38,537 nt of DNA from Ruminiclostridium sp. (GTDB taxonomy: Bacteria > Bacillota > Clostridia > Oscillospirales > Ruminococcaceae): positions 1 to 38,537 of the forward strand of contig JAGAVH010000017.1 of NCBI GenBank assembly GCA_017942025.1, given 5' to 3'. Shown piece after piece: positions 1-6,826 of the stretch (positions within the stretch are counted from its first letter, which is position 1; each line of letters begins with the position of its first letter). Below the pieces are notes generated by a model. It had not been told where the DNA came from and made no database searches. It worked only from the letters and a program-made list of their open reading frames with translations. Made by a program: the position numbers and the translations under genes.

Positions 1-501
1 TGTCACCCTCAAAACAGTGTTCGGTATCTGCGTGATAACAAACGCCGTCTATCATTTTGTAGAGATGCTCAATCGTGGGATTCTCTCCGGCTTCACGGAA
101 GCCGCCCTCAAGCAGTAACTGGCGGTACTGTTCCACGGCTTATTTTGCACGAAAAGTGTTTCCGTTAAAGTTTACGGAAAAGGTTGTGAATCCGTCATAC
201 ACTTCGATCTCAAAATGTGATCCTCCGCAATTCCATTTCGGATATTGTGGGAGCTGCTTATCCCGCTTTGACATTACCGAAGCATGATCATCCGCATGCA
301 TCTGTTCCTCCTGAACGGCAACAGGGAGTTTGGTTCCGCAATCCTGACAGAATTTCGTACCTATGACATTCTGCTTTCCGCACGGATGGGCTTGGTCGTA
401 CAAACTGCAATGCCGGAGACGTCGCAGAAAAAGCGGTAGCGGTTGCCTCCCGAATCGGCAATGATCTTGTACTTGGCAGTAACGTGATCGTTTTTTGCCA
501 T
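1..501 (-). pseudogene. Decayed zinc-ribbon hypothetical gene of mobile-element type
   Basis: A good ribosome binding site (GGAGGA) precedes an ATG at 501, reading MAKNDHVTAKYKIIADSGG and then a RYRFFCDVSGIAVCTTKP stretch, but the frame stops after 46 codons at 361-363. A second frame continues with a CxxC half zinc ribbon (FCQDCGTKLP) and a region ending NGNTFRAK, then an in-frame TAA at 140-142. The same frame stays open beyond that stop to the window edge (VEQYRQLLLEGGF, then HLYKMIDGVCYHADTEH). So one ancestral protein is broken by at least one frameshift or internal deletion and one nonsense codon. I recall this kind of small zinc-ribbon protein from conjugative elements of Clostridia, but that family link is from memory. 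The 3' end lies outside the window. Confidence 0.6.
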
Positions 502-555
502 TGGCTGTCCTCCCTTCGTCACACAAATTTCGTTTTTCTTTTTGGTCGCAGACTA

Positions 556-584
556 TTGAAATATTATCCCGTCTGTGATATAAT
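556..584 (+). promoter_or_regulatory. Sigma-A promoter (TTGAAA, 17 nt, TATAAT)
   Basis: TTGAAA at 556-561 and TATAAT at 579-584 are separated by exactly 17 bases, with a TG just before the -10 (extended -10 form). Transcription would begin near 591 and run into a series of palindromes and then toward the binding-protein gene at 875. It lies upstream of, and divergent from, the broken gene at 1-501. Confidence 0.7.
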
Positions 585-590
585 GGATAT

Positions 591-704
591 AAGCATATCG
601 GGATACCTCCGGTTCGGCTTCGGCTGACGGAGGTGTTTATGTTGGTACAGAGTACCAACATAAAGGGATATCCCTTTAACTTTTTCGGCGCTTCGGGGCG
701 AAAA
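591..704 (+). other. Run of four hairpins: candidate small RNA or structured leader
   Basis: Four inverted repeats lie head to tail just downstream of the sigma-A promoter: 605-611 with 628-634 (7 bp, G-rich); 640-648 with 652-660 (perfect 9-bp stem, 3-nt loop); 661-678 (perfect 18-bp palindrome, followed by CTTTTT, so it could act as a terminator); and 682-687 with 699-704. If 661-685 terminates, the product would be a roughly 95-nt structured RNA. If not, this is the leader of the 875 gene. The palindromes could also be protein-binding operators. No RNA family is recognised. Confidence 0.4.
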
Positions 705-874
705 TTTTGATTTGCCCGGCCACCTTATGTCTATCATTATACGGATTTTTTCGGTTTTGTCCCTACCCCAAATTGCGATTTTGGTAGGTAATTTGAAAAA
801 ATTCGTGTTTTTCTCGATTTTTTCAAAATTTCGCGTAGGTAGGGGTAGTTGACGCCGTGACGGAGGTTTTTGCA
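705..874 (+). promoter_or_regulatory. Structured leader/regulatory region of the binding-protein gene
   Basis: This non-coding stretch contains an 11-bp inverted repeat (792-802 with 817-827), a GTAGGTA element present at 784-790 and 835-841, and a CTACCCC/GGGGTAG pair bracketing the whole (near 763-769 and 843-849). A weak promoter candidate is TTGCCC at 712-717 with CATTAT at 735-740 (17-nt spacer). The symmetry suggests a regulator-binding region, plausibly for one of the two LuxR-type regulators downstream, but that link is inference. Confidence 0.3.
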
Positions 875-2200
875 ATGAAGAAGTCCATCGCACTCATTTT
901 GACCTTGGTTTTGATCCTTTCGGTGCTGCTGACCGGATGCTCAAGCTCTGTTCTCGATCCGAAAAATCCCATCACCCTCACCATGTGGCACAATTATGGC
1001 GGGGATATGCAATCCACCATGGATTATCTGATCGACGAGTTTAACGCAACGGTCGGAAAGGACAAGGGCATCATTATCAACGTGACTGCCATATCCTCCA
1101 GCTCGGAGCTGAACAAAAGCCTGGACATGATCGCAAACGGCGATCCCGGCGCACCGGATATGCCCGACATATTTACGGGATATCCCAAGGTGGCGATACA
1201 GTTCCAGGAAAAAGGAATGCTGGTCAACTTTGACGATTACTTTACCGAGGACGAGCTTTCCGCTTACGTAGAGGATTTCGTTGCGGAGGGCAGACTTGCC
1301 GACGGCGGTCTTTACGTATTTCCCATTGCCAAGTCCACCGAGGTGCTTTACGTCAATCAGACCTTGTTTGACCGCTTCTCGGCAGCGACCGGAGCGAAGA
1401 TGGACGACCTTGCCACCTTTGAGGGCATTGCGCGGCTTTCCGAGCAGTATTACGAATACAGCGGCGGCAAGCAGTTCTACGCAGCCGATTCCTGGTTCAA
1501 CTATGCCGAGGTAGGTATGGCACAGCTTGGCACCAGCATTTTTAACGGCGAAGCTCTTTCCCTTGCGGGAGACAGCTTTTCCCATATCTTCAACACGGTA
1601 TATACCCCTGCGGTGGAGGGCGGCATTGCCATCTACGACGGCTATTCCTCCGACCTCTCCAAGACCGGAGACATTGTTTGCTCTACCGGTTCGTCTGCGG
1701 GTATTCTGTTCTACGGCGATACCATCACCTATACCGACGGCACGGTGGAGAGCGTGGAATACAGTATCCTGCCGTATCCCGTATTTGAGAACGGCTCCAA
1801 GACCGCCCTTCAGCGCGGAGGCGGCTTGATGGTTGCCAAGGGCGACGAGAAGAAGGAATACGCCGCCTGTGAGTTTATCAAGTGGCTGACCGCCTCCGAG
1901 CAGAATATGAAGTTTATCGACGAGACGGGTTATCTGCCCGTTACCAGGCAGGCTTTTGAAAACGATATGACGACGCACCTTGCGTCCATTGAAAACGCCG
2001 GCGTTAAGAAGATGCTCACCTCGGTTCTTTCGATGTATGAGGACTACACCTTCTTCTCCGCGCCGACCTATTCGGGCTTTGACGACGACTGCGACGGCTT
2101 TGAGGAGGATTTCTTCAAGCTGCTTACCGACGAACGCAATGCTTTCCTCGCAGGAGAGACGGTCAGCGCCGCCGATGCGCTTGCAAAGCTCAGAAAATAA
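875..2200 (+). CDS. ABC transporter substrate-binding lipoprotein (family 1, sugar type)
   Basis: Predicted lipid-anchored solute-binding protein of about 441 residues. The start is ATG 875, with GGAGG 8-10 bases upstream; an in-frame GTG at 857 is further from any ribosome site. The signal peptide has an N-terminal MKKS, a long hydrophobic core and a lipobox LTGC with Cys22. The mature part begins with the TLTMWHNYGG pattern seen in family 1 extracellular solute-binding proteins and carries later family features (FIKWLTASEQNMKF, GYLPVTRQA). No permease genes follow. Instead, the next two genes encode regulators, so this protein may serve as a sensor partner rather than an uptake component; that is inference. 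The substrate cannot be read from the sequence. Base composition is GC-rich compared with genes to the right. Confidence 0.85.
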   Translation: MKKSIALILTLVLILSVLLTGCSSSVLDPKNPITLTMWHNYGGDMQSTMDYLIDEFNATVGKDKGIIINVTAISSSSELNKSLDMIANGDPGAPDMPDIFTGYPKVAIQFQEKGMLVNFDDYFTEDELSAYVEDFVAEGRLADGGLYVFPIAKSTEVLYVNQTLFDRFSAATGAKMDDLATFEGIARLSEQYYEYSGGKQFYAADSWFNYAEVGMAQLGTSIFNGEALSLAGDSFSHIFNTVYTPAVEGGIAIYDGYSSDLSKTGDIVCSTGSSAGILFYGDTITYTDGTVESVEYSILPYPVFENGSKTALQRGGGLMVAKGDEKKEYAACEFIKWLTASEQNMKFIDETGYLPVTRQAFENDMTTHLASIENAGVKKMLTSVLSMYEDYTFFSAPTYSGFDDDCDGFEEDFFKLLTDERNAFLAGETVSAADALAKLRK

Positions 2201-2241
2201 CCGTGTGATCCGAATACTGCCGGAAAGGAGGGATATGCCGG

Positions 2242-3957
2242 ATGCTGAAAAAAGCAATAGCGCTTTGGAAACAGGAGCGCAAGCACAAGGGAACGACGCT
2301 GCACCGCAGACTGCTGATCTTCTTTATCAGCGTTTCGGTGGTGCTGATCCTGCTCTTTACGCTGCTTCTGTCCATATTCGGAATCGACGGCAAGCAGGAG
2401 CACAGCGTACAGGCACAGCTCACCACGCAGCTTTCCATGCTTGCAGACAGCGTTGAGGATGACTTCGGGCGTATCTCACTGGACGGTATCGGCATTGCCG
2501 AGGATTTGGCGGCACGGAGTGACCGTTTCTTTTCCGATAACGGTATCTCTGCCGACGGGCTGCAGGAGCATCCCGAACTGATAGAGCCGCTTCTTGATCA
2601 ATATATGCAAACGCTCGTAAATACCGTCAAAACCCGCTATTGCGGCGGTGTATTTGTGATGCTGGACGCTTCGGTACGGCAGGACTCCGAAACCGCCAAG
2701 GCGGGCATCTTCCTGAAAAAGACACAGCCCACCGCTACCGAAAACGTGGGTGTGGATATCCACTGTCTGCGCGGCCCTGCACAGCTTGCCCGTGACAACG
2801 GTATTATGCTGCTGGGACAATGGAAGATGGAATACGACATCTCCGATCAGCCCTTTTGGAACGAGGTCATGCAGACCGCAAGGGATAACCCCGATCTGCC
2901 GTTGTCCCGTCTGTATTACTGGTCGGGGCGTGTGGTGCTGAAAGGAAACAGCGAAGCGGGATTTCTGCTTTGCGTTCCGATGATCAGCAAGGACGGCACG
3001 GTATTCGGCGTATGCGGTATTGAAGTAAGCGATCGTATGTTCAAGCTCCTGTACACGCCGGAGAGCGACTATTTTGACGAGATCTTTACCGTTGCGGCTC
3101 CTGTTTGCGAGGGTGGAATCTGCACCTCCAAGGGACTGCTTGCGGGTAATAGGTTCCTTTCGGGAACCAGATGGGACGAGGACTTGAAGATCACCGACAG
3201 TCACGACGGCTTTGTTCACTATTCCGGTGCTGCCGACGATTACGGCGGTAAGGCCGTTTCGGTGCGGTTGTATTCCTATGATTCTCCCTACAAGGATCGG
3301 GAATGGTCGGTATCTCTGCTGATGCCGCAGGACATTCTGCACAATGCCGTGGAGGGCAACCGATACATTTTCATTACCGTTGTGATCGGGTTGCTTATCC
3401 TGGCGATCACCGCTTCGGTCATTATCTCCCGCCGTTACATCAAGCCGGTCAACGAAGCCTTTGAACAGATCCGCAGCAAGGGCTATCACGAAAGCAGTGC
3501 GACGACACGCATCCCCGAAATCGCCGACCTGTTCGCATTCCTTGCACAGCAAGACCGTGAGCACGAGGATCAGATGCAAACGCAAAGGGAACGCACCGAA
3601 ACCCTGCAAAGCGAGGTAGAGCGTCTGCACGGCGAAAAGACCGCATTGCAATCTCAGGTGGAGATGGTAAAGACCGACAATACCCGTCTTGCTTATCTGC
3701 GCAAGGACGAGGTCGATCCCGACAGCTATGCGCTCTTTTTGGAATGTATGCGCTCGCTTTCCAAGCGTGAGAGAGCCGTTTTCGATCTGTACGTTGAAGG
3801 CAAGACCGCAAAGGAGATTGCGGAGATCCTGGGCATTACCGACAACGGACTGAAATACCACAACAAGAACATTTACTCAAAGCTCGGTGTATCCTCCCGC
3901 AAGGAGCTTTTGAGATACGTAGCCATTTTGAAGCAAGAGCAAGGAGGTAATGTGTAA
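2242..3957 (+). CDS. Membrane-anchored sensor with Cache-like ectodomain and LuxR HTH
   Basis: Protein of 571 residues with one transmembrane helix near 24-46, an extracytoplasmic region to about 370 that resembles a double-Cache sensor, and a second helix near 374-396. A charged coiled coil lies around 440-490 and a C-terminal LuxR-type helix-turn-helix at about 506-563 (LSKRERAVFDLYVEG, KTAKEIAEILGI). There is no kinase or receiver domain, so it looks like a one-component regulator that binds DNA from the membrane. The start is ATG 2242 after GGAAAGGAGGG. It follows the binding lipoprotein by 41 bases and precedes another LuxR-HTH gene by one base, so the three probably form one operon. A plausible model is ligand sensing, perhaps with the lipoprotein, controlling this operon; the target is unknown. 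Confidence 0.75.
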   Translation: MLKKAIALWKQERKHKGTTLHRRLLIFFISVSVVLILLFTLLLSIFGIDGKQEHSVQAQLTTQLSMLADSVEDDFGRISLDGIGIAEDLAARSDRFFSDNGISADGLQEHPELIEPLLDQYMQTLVNTVKTRYCGGVFVMLDASVRQDSETAKAGIFLKKTQPTATENVGVDIHCLRGPAQLARDNGIMLLGQWKMEYDISDQPFWNEVMQTARDNPDLPLSRLYYWSGRVVLKGNSEAGFLLCVPMISKDGTVFGVCGIEVSDRMFKLLYTPESDYFDEIFTVAAPVCEGGICTSKGLLAGNRFLSGTRWDEDLKITDSHDGFVHYSGAADDYGGKAVSVRLYSYDSPYKDREWSVSLLMPQDILHNAVEGNRYIFITVVIGLLILAITASVIISRRYIKPVNEAFEQIRSKGYHESSATTRIPEIADLFAFLAQQDREHEDQMQTQRERTETLQSEVERLHGEKTALQSQVEMVKTDNTRLAYLRKDEVDPDSYALFLECMRSLSKRERAVFDLYVEGKTAKEIAEILGITDNGLKYHNKNIYSKLGVSSRKELLRYVAILKQEQGGNV

Positions 3958-3958
3958 A

Positions 3959-4435
3959 ATGACGTTAGCTGACAGATTAAACCGGATTATTAACGAACAG
4001 CAGATCAGCAAGGCAGAATTTGCACGGCGGATCGGCGTGACACCGCAGTACGTTCTTCTGCTGACAGGCAACGCCAAGGCACGTCCCGAAAGCATCAAGC
4101 CTGCCCTTGCCAAGCTGATCGCTTTGGAGTTTGATTGCGACTACGATTGGCTCCTTCATGGCAAGGAGCCGGAGCCGACAGAGACCGCAAAGCTGAATAA
4201 ACGCACCTGTGAGGGGCCGCTTCGCGCCTACGGCATTTCGGTTCGAGAAAAGGAAGTCCTGACGCACTTTGCCGAGGGCAAACGCATCAAGCAAATTGCC
4301 GAAGAAGACAGTATCACCGTCAATACAGCGAACTATTATCTCCGAATGGCGTATAAGAAGCTGAACGTCCACAGCCGTGAGGAGCTTGCCGAGCTGCTCG
4401 AAAGCATAGGTATTACCCCAAATATGAACTCATAA
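3959..4435 (+). CDS. Two-headed regulator: XRE-type HTH plus LuxR-type HTH
   Basis: A 158-residue cytoplasmic protein. Residues 1-60 match an XRE/Cro helix-turn-helix (ISKAEFARRIGVTPQYV), and residues about 90-150 a LuxR helix-turn-helix (REKEVLTHFAEGKRIKQIA, then KKLNVHSREELAELL). The start is ATG 3959, ten bases after AAGGAGGT. The alternative ATG 3950 sits only one base from the ribosome site and is rejected. The gene starts one base after the stop of the membrane LuxR protein, so the two are translationally linked. Two DNA-binding domains in one short protein is unusual. The LuxR halves of this and the preceding protein could form a mixed dimer; that is inference. Confidence 0.75.
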   Translation: MTLADRLNRIINEQQISKAEFARRIGVTPQYVLLLTGNAKARPESIKPALAKLIALEFDCDYDWLLHGKEPEPTETAKLNKRTCEGPLRAYGISVREKEVLTHFAEGKRIKQIAEEDSITVNTANYYLRMAYKKLNVHSREELAELLESIGITPNMNS

Positions 4436-4440
4436 AAGCC

Positions 4441-4478
4441 AAATAGCTCGGAGATCGTTGTGACCTCGGAGCTGTTTT
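4441..4478 (+). terminator. Intrinsic terminator after the regulator operon
   Basis: The stem is 4441-4449 with 4469-4477 (one wobble pair), extended internally by GAG/CTC after a 1x1 mismatch; the 3' arm runs into TTTT. It begins six bases after the stop codon of the XRE-LuxR gene. Confidence 0.55.
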
Positions 4479-4549
4479 CATCTGTATATAAAGAAAAATC
4501 CGACCATCTTTTGTTCTGCCCCAAATTATACGGACAGCACAAAAACACC

Positions 4550-4577
4550 CCTATGGTTTTTCTAATTATACCATAGG
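4550..4577. other. Hairpin in the gene-free stretch 4479-4798
   Basis: A perfect 8-bp inverted repeat, CCTATGGT (4550-4557) and ACCATAGG (4570-4577), encloses an AT-rich loop. It could be a weak bidirectional terminator or a protein site. No convincing gene is seen in 4479-4798. Confidence 0.3.
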
Positions 4578-4629
4578 TGGGAAAATCGTCGCATATTCAC
4601 TTCGTGTAAAAAATTAATCCTTAAATTGT

Positions 4630-4740
4630 GTGTTAAAATTTGTGTCATTTTGCCTTAAAAGGCGTGTTATAGTTTGTGTTAAACGAAACTTTTAAAATCT
4701 TATCGAAACGCTCAAATTCCTGTCAACGGTGTTAAAAATT
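4630..4740 (+). repeat. Direct repeats around a small hairpin, next to the tRNA scar
   Basis: GTGTTAAAATTTGTGT (4630-4645) recurs as GTGTTATAGTTTGTGT (4664-4679), 14 of 16 bases identical and 34 bp apart. A GCCTT/AAGGC hairpin (4652-4663) lies between them, and a third partial copy GTGTTAAAAATT is at 4729-4740. Iterated sites close to a tRNA scar resemble integrase arm sites, but no integrase gene is in the window, so this is speculative. Confidence 0.3.
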
Positions 4741-4798
4741 CGATACGAAAAATCAAATTTTTGCCTATTTAATACGGGTTCCAGGGGTGTTGGGGTGG

Positions 4799-4834
4799 TA
4801 GAGGTCGCAGGTTCAAATCCTGTCACTCAGACCA
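4799..4834 (+). pseudogene. 3' fragment of a tRNA gene (putative att site)
   Basis: The sequence reads as the last third of a tRNA: T-stem GCAGG (4807-4811), T-loop TTCAAAT (4812-4818), T-stem CCTGT (4819-4823), acceptor strand CACTCAG (4824-4830), discriminator A, then CCA (4832-4834). The matching 5' acceptor strand (CTGAGTG) and the D and anticodon arms are absent upstream. A tRNA-style terminator follows directly. Such fragments are typical of the far end of an element integrated into a tRNA gene, the intact tRNA lying at the other end, here outside the window. On that reading the element lies to the left. Confidence 0.6.
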
Positions 4835-4835
4835 T

Positions 4836-4890
4836 ATCGAGTGTTCATAACCAACTTGAATGTTGGAAATGAGCACTCGATTTTTTGTTT
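4836..4890 (+). terminator. Strong intrinsic terminator of the former tRNA gene
   Basis: A 13-bp stem, 4836-4848 with 4869-4881 (one G-U pair), has an inner CCAAC/GTTGG helix and is followed directly by TTTTTTG. It sits one base after the CCA of the tRNA fragment, as expected for the terminator of the original tRNA gene. Confidence 0.75.
4842..4855. repeat. Left copy of a 14-bp inverted repeat flanking the HSDR_N gene
   Basis: TGTTCATAACCAAC here is the exact reverse complement of GTTGGTTATGAACA at 6339-6352, immediately after the stop codon of the nuclease-like gene. The left copy overlaps the 5' arm and loop of the tRNA terminator. The pair brackets a 1.5-kb AT-rich segment. Confidence 0.5.
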
Positions 4891-5039
4891 TCATTTTTTG
4901 AGTAGGTTTACCCCTACTCTTTTTATTACACACTTTTTTCAAAGTGCGTAACCCACTATGACACTTTCCCGCTGTGCAAAGATGTCAGTCGTTTTATTTT
5001 TAAAATCAAAATAGCACTACATAGACAGTCTCTTATCCC

Positions 5040-5068
5040 TTGAAGACAACTATATTTTGTGATATAAT
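5040..5068 (+). promoter_or_regulatory. Sigma-A promoter of the HSDR_N gene
   Basis: TTGAAG (5040-5045) and TATAAT (5063-5068) are separated by exactly 17 bases. Transcription should start near 5075, giving a leader of about 50 nt before ATG 5127. Confidence 0.65.
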
Positions 5069-5126
5069 AACTATAAATATCATGAACCTCGTAAGATACT
5101 ATACTTTCAAAAGGGGAAATTGTATA

Positions 5127-6338
5127 ATGAATGTACAAAATCAGTTAACAGAAATAACCTTACCCGATATATACAACCGTGAGAATAAAAATTGTTATTA
5201 TGACACATATAGAAAAAAGCTGATTGAAATCACTCCAGAAGAAACAGTGCGACAAAAAATAGCTAAATTATTCGAACTTAAATATGGTGTTCCAAAAGAA
5301 ATGATATCCTTAGAAGTGCCTATGTCGCATTATGTAGAGAAAGCGAGTGGTAGAGCAGACATAGTTATACACGCTTTTGACCAAGCATCCAATGAAATTT
5401 ACCCACTAACAGTAATAGAATGTAAAAACGAAGAGGTTTTCTTAACGGACGCTGTGGTCGAACAGGGAATCCGTTATTGTGACACTCTCGGCGGGAAATA
5501 TCTCGTGCTTACAAATGGTATTGAGATAATGTTTAGTGTTTATGATGAAGAAAGCGAAAATTATGTATTTATTGACGAGATTCTTTCATATAAAAAGATG
5601 CTTAATAACAACTTTTCTTTACCTCAACAGCACACCAAAGAATTCCTTAGATTTACTATGGATGAATTACAACAACAACAATTATTAGAAGAATATAATG
5701 ACGCTGACACTTGGATTTTTGGAAAAGAAACAAATGAACAATTACGAACATTTGCTGTAAATTTCTATCAGGCACTTTTGGACACAAAACACACTTTACC
5801 CAAAGTCAAAAATAATGTTTTCGAGATAATCGAAGATATTGGACAAAGATATATGGATTATTCAAACGCAGGTGGTGGACATTATAACGGTATTTACAGG
5901 GCTTTTTTGGTTAAGGATAGATTTAATGAAACACAAATAGTATCGCTCTCTATTTTTGGAACTGATCCTGATTTTCGAGGAGAAAACAGAAATAGTTATA
6001 CATCTCTCGTTGTAGCTATAGACCGTTTTAAAACCAGCCACAACTCTCTGCAATATAATGTCGATAGATTTACCCGCTTCTTACCAAACAAAAAAATTCG
6101 TTTTATACATAACGGGCAAATAAGTAACCATAAAAACACAGAAATATTAAGTGCGATTTCAGCAATCGGTAATAATCTTTCAGTTGCTTCCAATGTTATC
6201 TCGCTTGGTGAAATTGATTCGGACAGAATTTTATATTTGGATAATCCAGATGTAGCCCAAATGATTTACAACTTTATTGAGTATGCGCTTATACGCGAGG
6301 AAGTGCGAAATAACTCGAAAAGAATTTCTCACATTTAG
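5127..6338 (+). CDS. Stand-alone type I restriction HSDR_N-like nuclease-domain protein
   Basis: A 403-residue protein whose first ~150 residues resemble the N-terminal nuclease domain of type I restriction R subunits. It has a conserved opening (ETVRQKIAKLFELKYGVP) and then a PD-(D/E)xK-type core with SGRADIVIHAF followed by VIECKNE. No helicase motor, HsdM or HsdS gene is present, so it is not a complete type I system. The start chosen is ATG 5127, after AAAGGGG and behind its own promoter; an upstream in-frame ATG at 5040 lies inside the promoter. The C-terminal half is not recognised. The gene is AT-rich relative to its left neighbours, has its own terminator and is bounded by a 14-bp inverted repeat, all pointing to an acquired single-gene cassette, possibly for defence. 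Confidence 0.7.
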   Translation: MNVQNQLTEITLPDIYNRENKNCYYDTYRKKLIEITPEETVRQKIAKLFELKYGVPKEMISLEVPMSHYVEKASGRADIVIHAFDQASNEIYPLTVIECKNEEVFLTDAVVEQGIRYCDTLGGKYLVLTNGIEIMFSVYDEESENYVFIDEILSYKKMLNNNFSLPQQHTKEFLRFTMDELQQQQLLEEYNDADTWIFGKETNEQLRTFAVNFYQALLDTKHTLPKVKNNVFEIIEDIGQRYMDYSNAGGGHYNGIYRAFLVKDRFNETQIVSLSIFGTDPDFRGENRNSYTSLVVAIDRFKTSHNSLQYNVDRFTRFLPNKKIRFIHNGQISNHKNTEILSAISAIGNNLSVASNVISLGEIDSDRILYLDNPDVAQMIYNFIEYALIREEVRNNSKRISHI

Positions 6339-6352
6339 GTTGGTTATGAACA
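6339..6352. repeat. Right copy of the 14-bp inverted repeat
   Basis: GTTGGTTATGAACA directly follows the stop codon of the HSDR_N gene and is the exact inverse of 4842-4855. Confidence 0.5.
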
Positions 6353-6360
6353 ACCGCACC

Positions 6361-6403
6361 AATAAAACGGATTGAACATCAGTTCAATCCGTTTTATTTT
6401 TTT
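6361..6403 (+). terminator. Intrinsic terminator of the HSDR_N gene
   Basis: A long stem, 6363-6377 with 6382-6396 and tetraloop ATCA, is flanked by A and T tracts (T run 6397-6403). Confidence 0.8.
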
Positions 6404-6479
6404 GTGCCGCAGATTTTAACCTCTTCCGAAGCCCCGTAGTCTCAAAGTCTCGCAAAGCCTTTAATAAAGCCAAAAGCCC

Positions 6480-6660
6480 GTAGCAGTACGCAAAGCGTAC
6501 TGCGATAATTGCCGCCTGTCAGGTTGATGATGTGCACAATACCCGTAGCAGTTTGCTTTGCAAACTGCGATAATTGCCGCCTGTCAGGTTGATGATGTGC
6601 ACAATACCCGTAGCAGTTTGCTTTGCAAACTGCGTCAATTGCCGACCGTCAGGGCGGCAA
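6480..6660. repeat. Three tandem 65-bp repeats, each with a perfect hairpin
   Basis: The units begin at 6480, 6545 and 6610 (65-bp period); the third diverges after its hairpin. Each has a 9-bp perfect stem with a 3-nt loop: 6483-6491/6495-6503, 6548-6556/6560-6568 and 6613-6621/6625-6633. In the first unit the inner stem is TACGC/GCGTA, in the other two TTTGC/GCAAA, so both arms changed together and pairing is kept. The rest of the unit (AATTGCCGCCTGTCAGG and GATGATGTGCACAATACC) is nearly invariant. The stretch between the terminator at 6403 and this array holds no gene I can support. Confidence 0.75.
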
Positions 6661-6675
6661 TATTCACTCCAGGCC

Positions 6676-6712
6676 AAAAAATCGGTCAGCCTTTCGGCTG
6701 ACCGATTTTTCT
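6676..6712 (+). terminator. Terminator hairpin opening the locus A promoter block
   Basis: A 15-bp perfect stem, 6677-6691 with 6696-6710 and loop TTTC, ends in TTTTT. The hairpin (core CGGTCAGCC/GGCTGACCG) is the first part of a block repeated before loci A and C and before the orphan gene at 36573. Confidence 0.8.
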
Positions 6713-6763
6713 TTCCCTCACTTTCCCTGTTGAAAAATTTTTTTAAAAAAGTTATTATAAAAT

Positions 6764-6794
6764 GGGAACATTTTAATAAAAAAGCTACACTTAT
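6764..6794 (+). promoter_or_regulatory. Putative ECF sigma promoter of locus A
   Basis: GGGAACATTTT at 6764-6774 and ACTTAT at 6789-6794 recur with near-identical spacing before ECF locus C (29588-29617) and before the orphan gene (36439-36469). The GGAAC-type -35 is what ECF factors commonly recognise (established knowledge). A conserved AT-rich tract (GTTGAAAAATTTTTTT then AAAAAAGTTAT) lies just upstream. It would allow the sigma factor to switch on its own operon. Confidence 0.6.
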
Positions 6795-6826
6795 CAATAT
6801 AGAAAACCATAGGGAGATGATATACC

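Noticed and set aside
941-2257. 438-codon minus-strand open frame opposite the binding lipoprotein
   Set aside because: It is antisense to a well-supported gene with signal peptide and ribosome site; it has no recognisable domain and reflects GC-rich codon positions.
2476-3861. 461-codon minus-strand open frame opposite the Cache-LuxR gene
   Set aside because: It lacks a ribosome site and domains; the plus-strand protein has clear helices and an HTH.
4799-4834. A functional tRNA gene
   Set aside because: Only the T-arm, acceptor 3' strand and CCA are present; D-arm, anticodon arm and 5' acceptor strand are missing.
5127-6338. A complete type I restriction system
   Set aside because: No HsdM, HsdS or helicase region is in or near the gene.
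6480-6660. A CRISPR array
   Set aside because: Units are contiguous 65-bp repeats without unique spacers, only three copies are present, and no cas genes are nearby.
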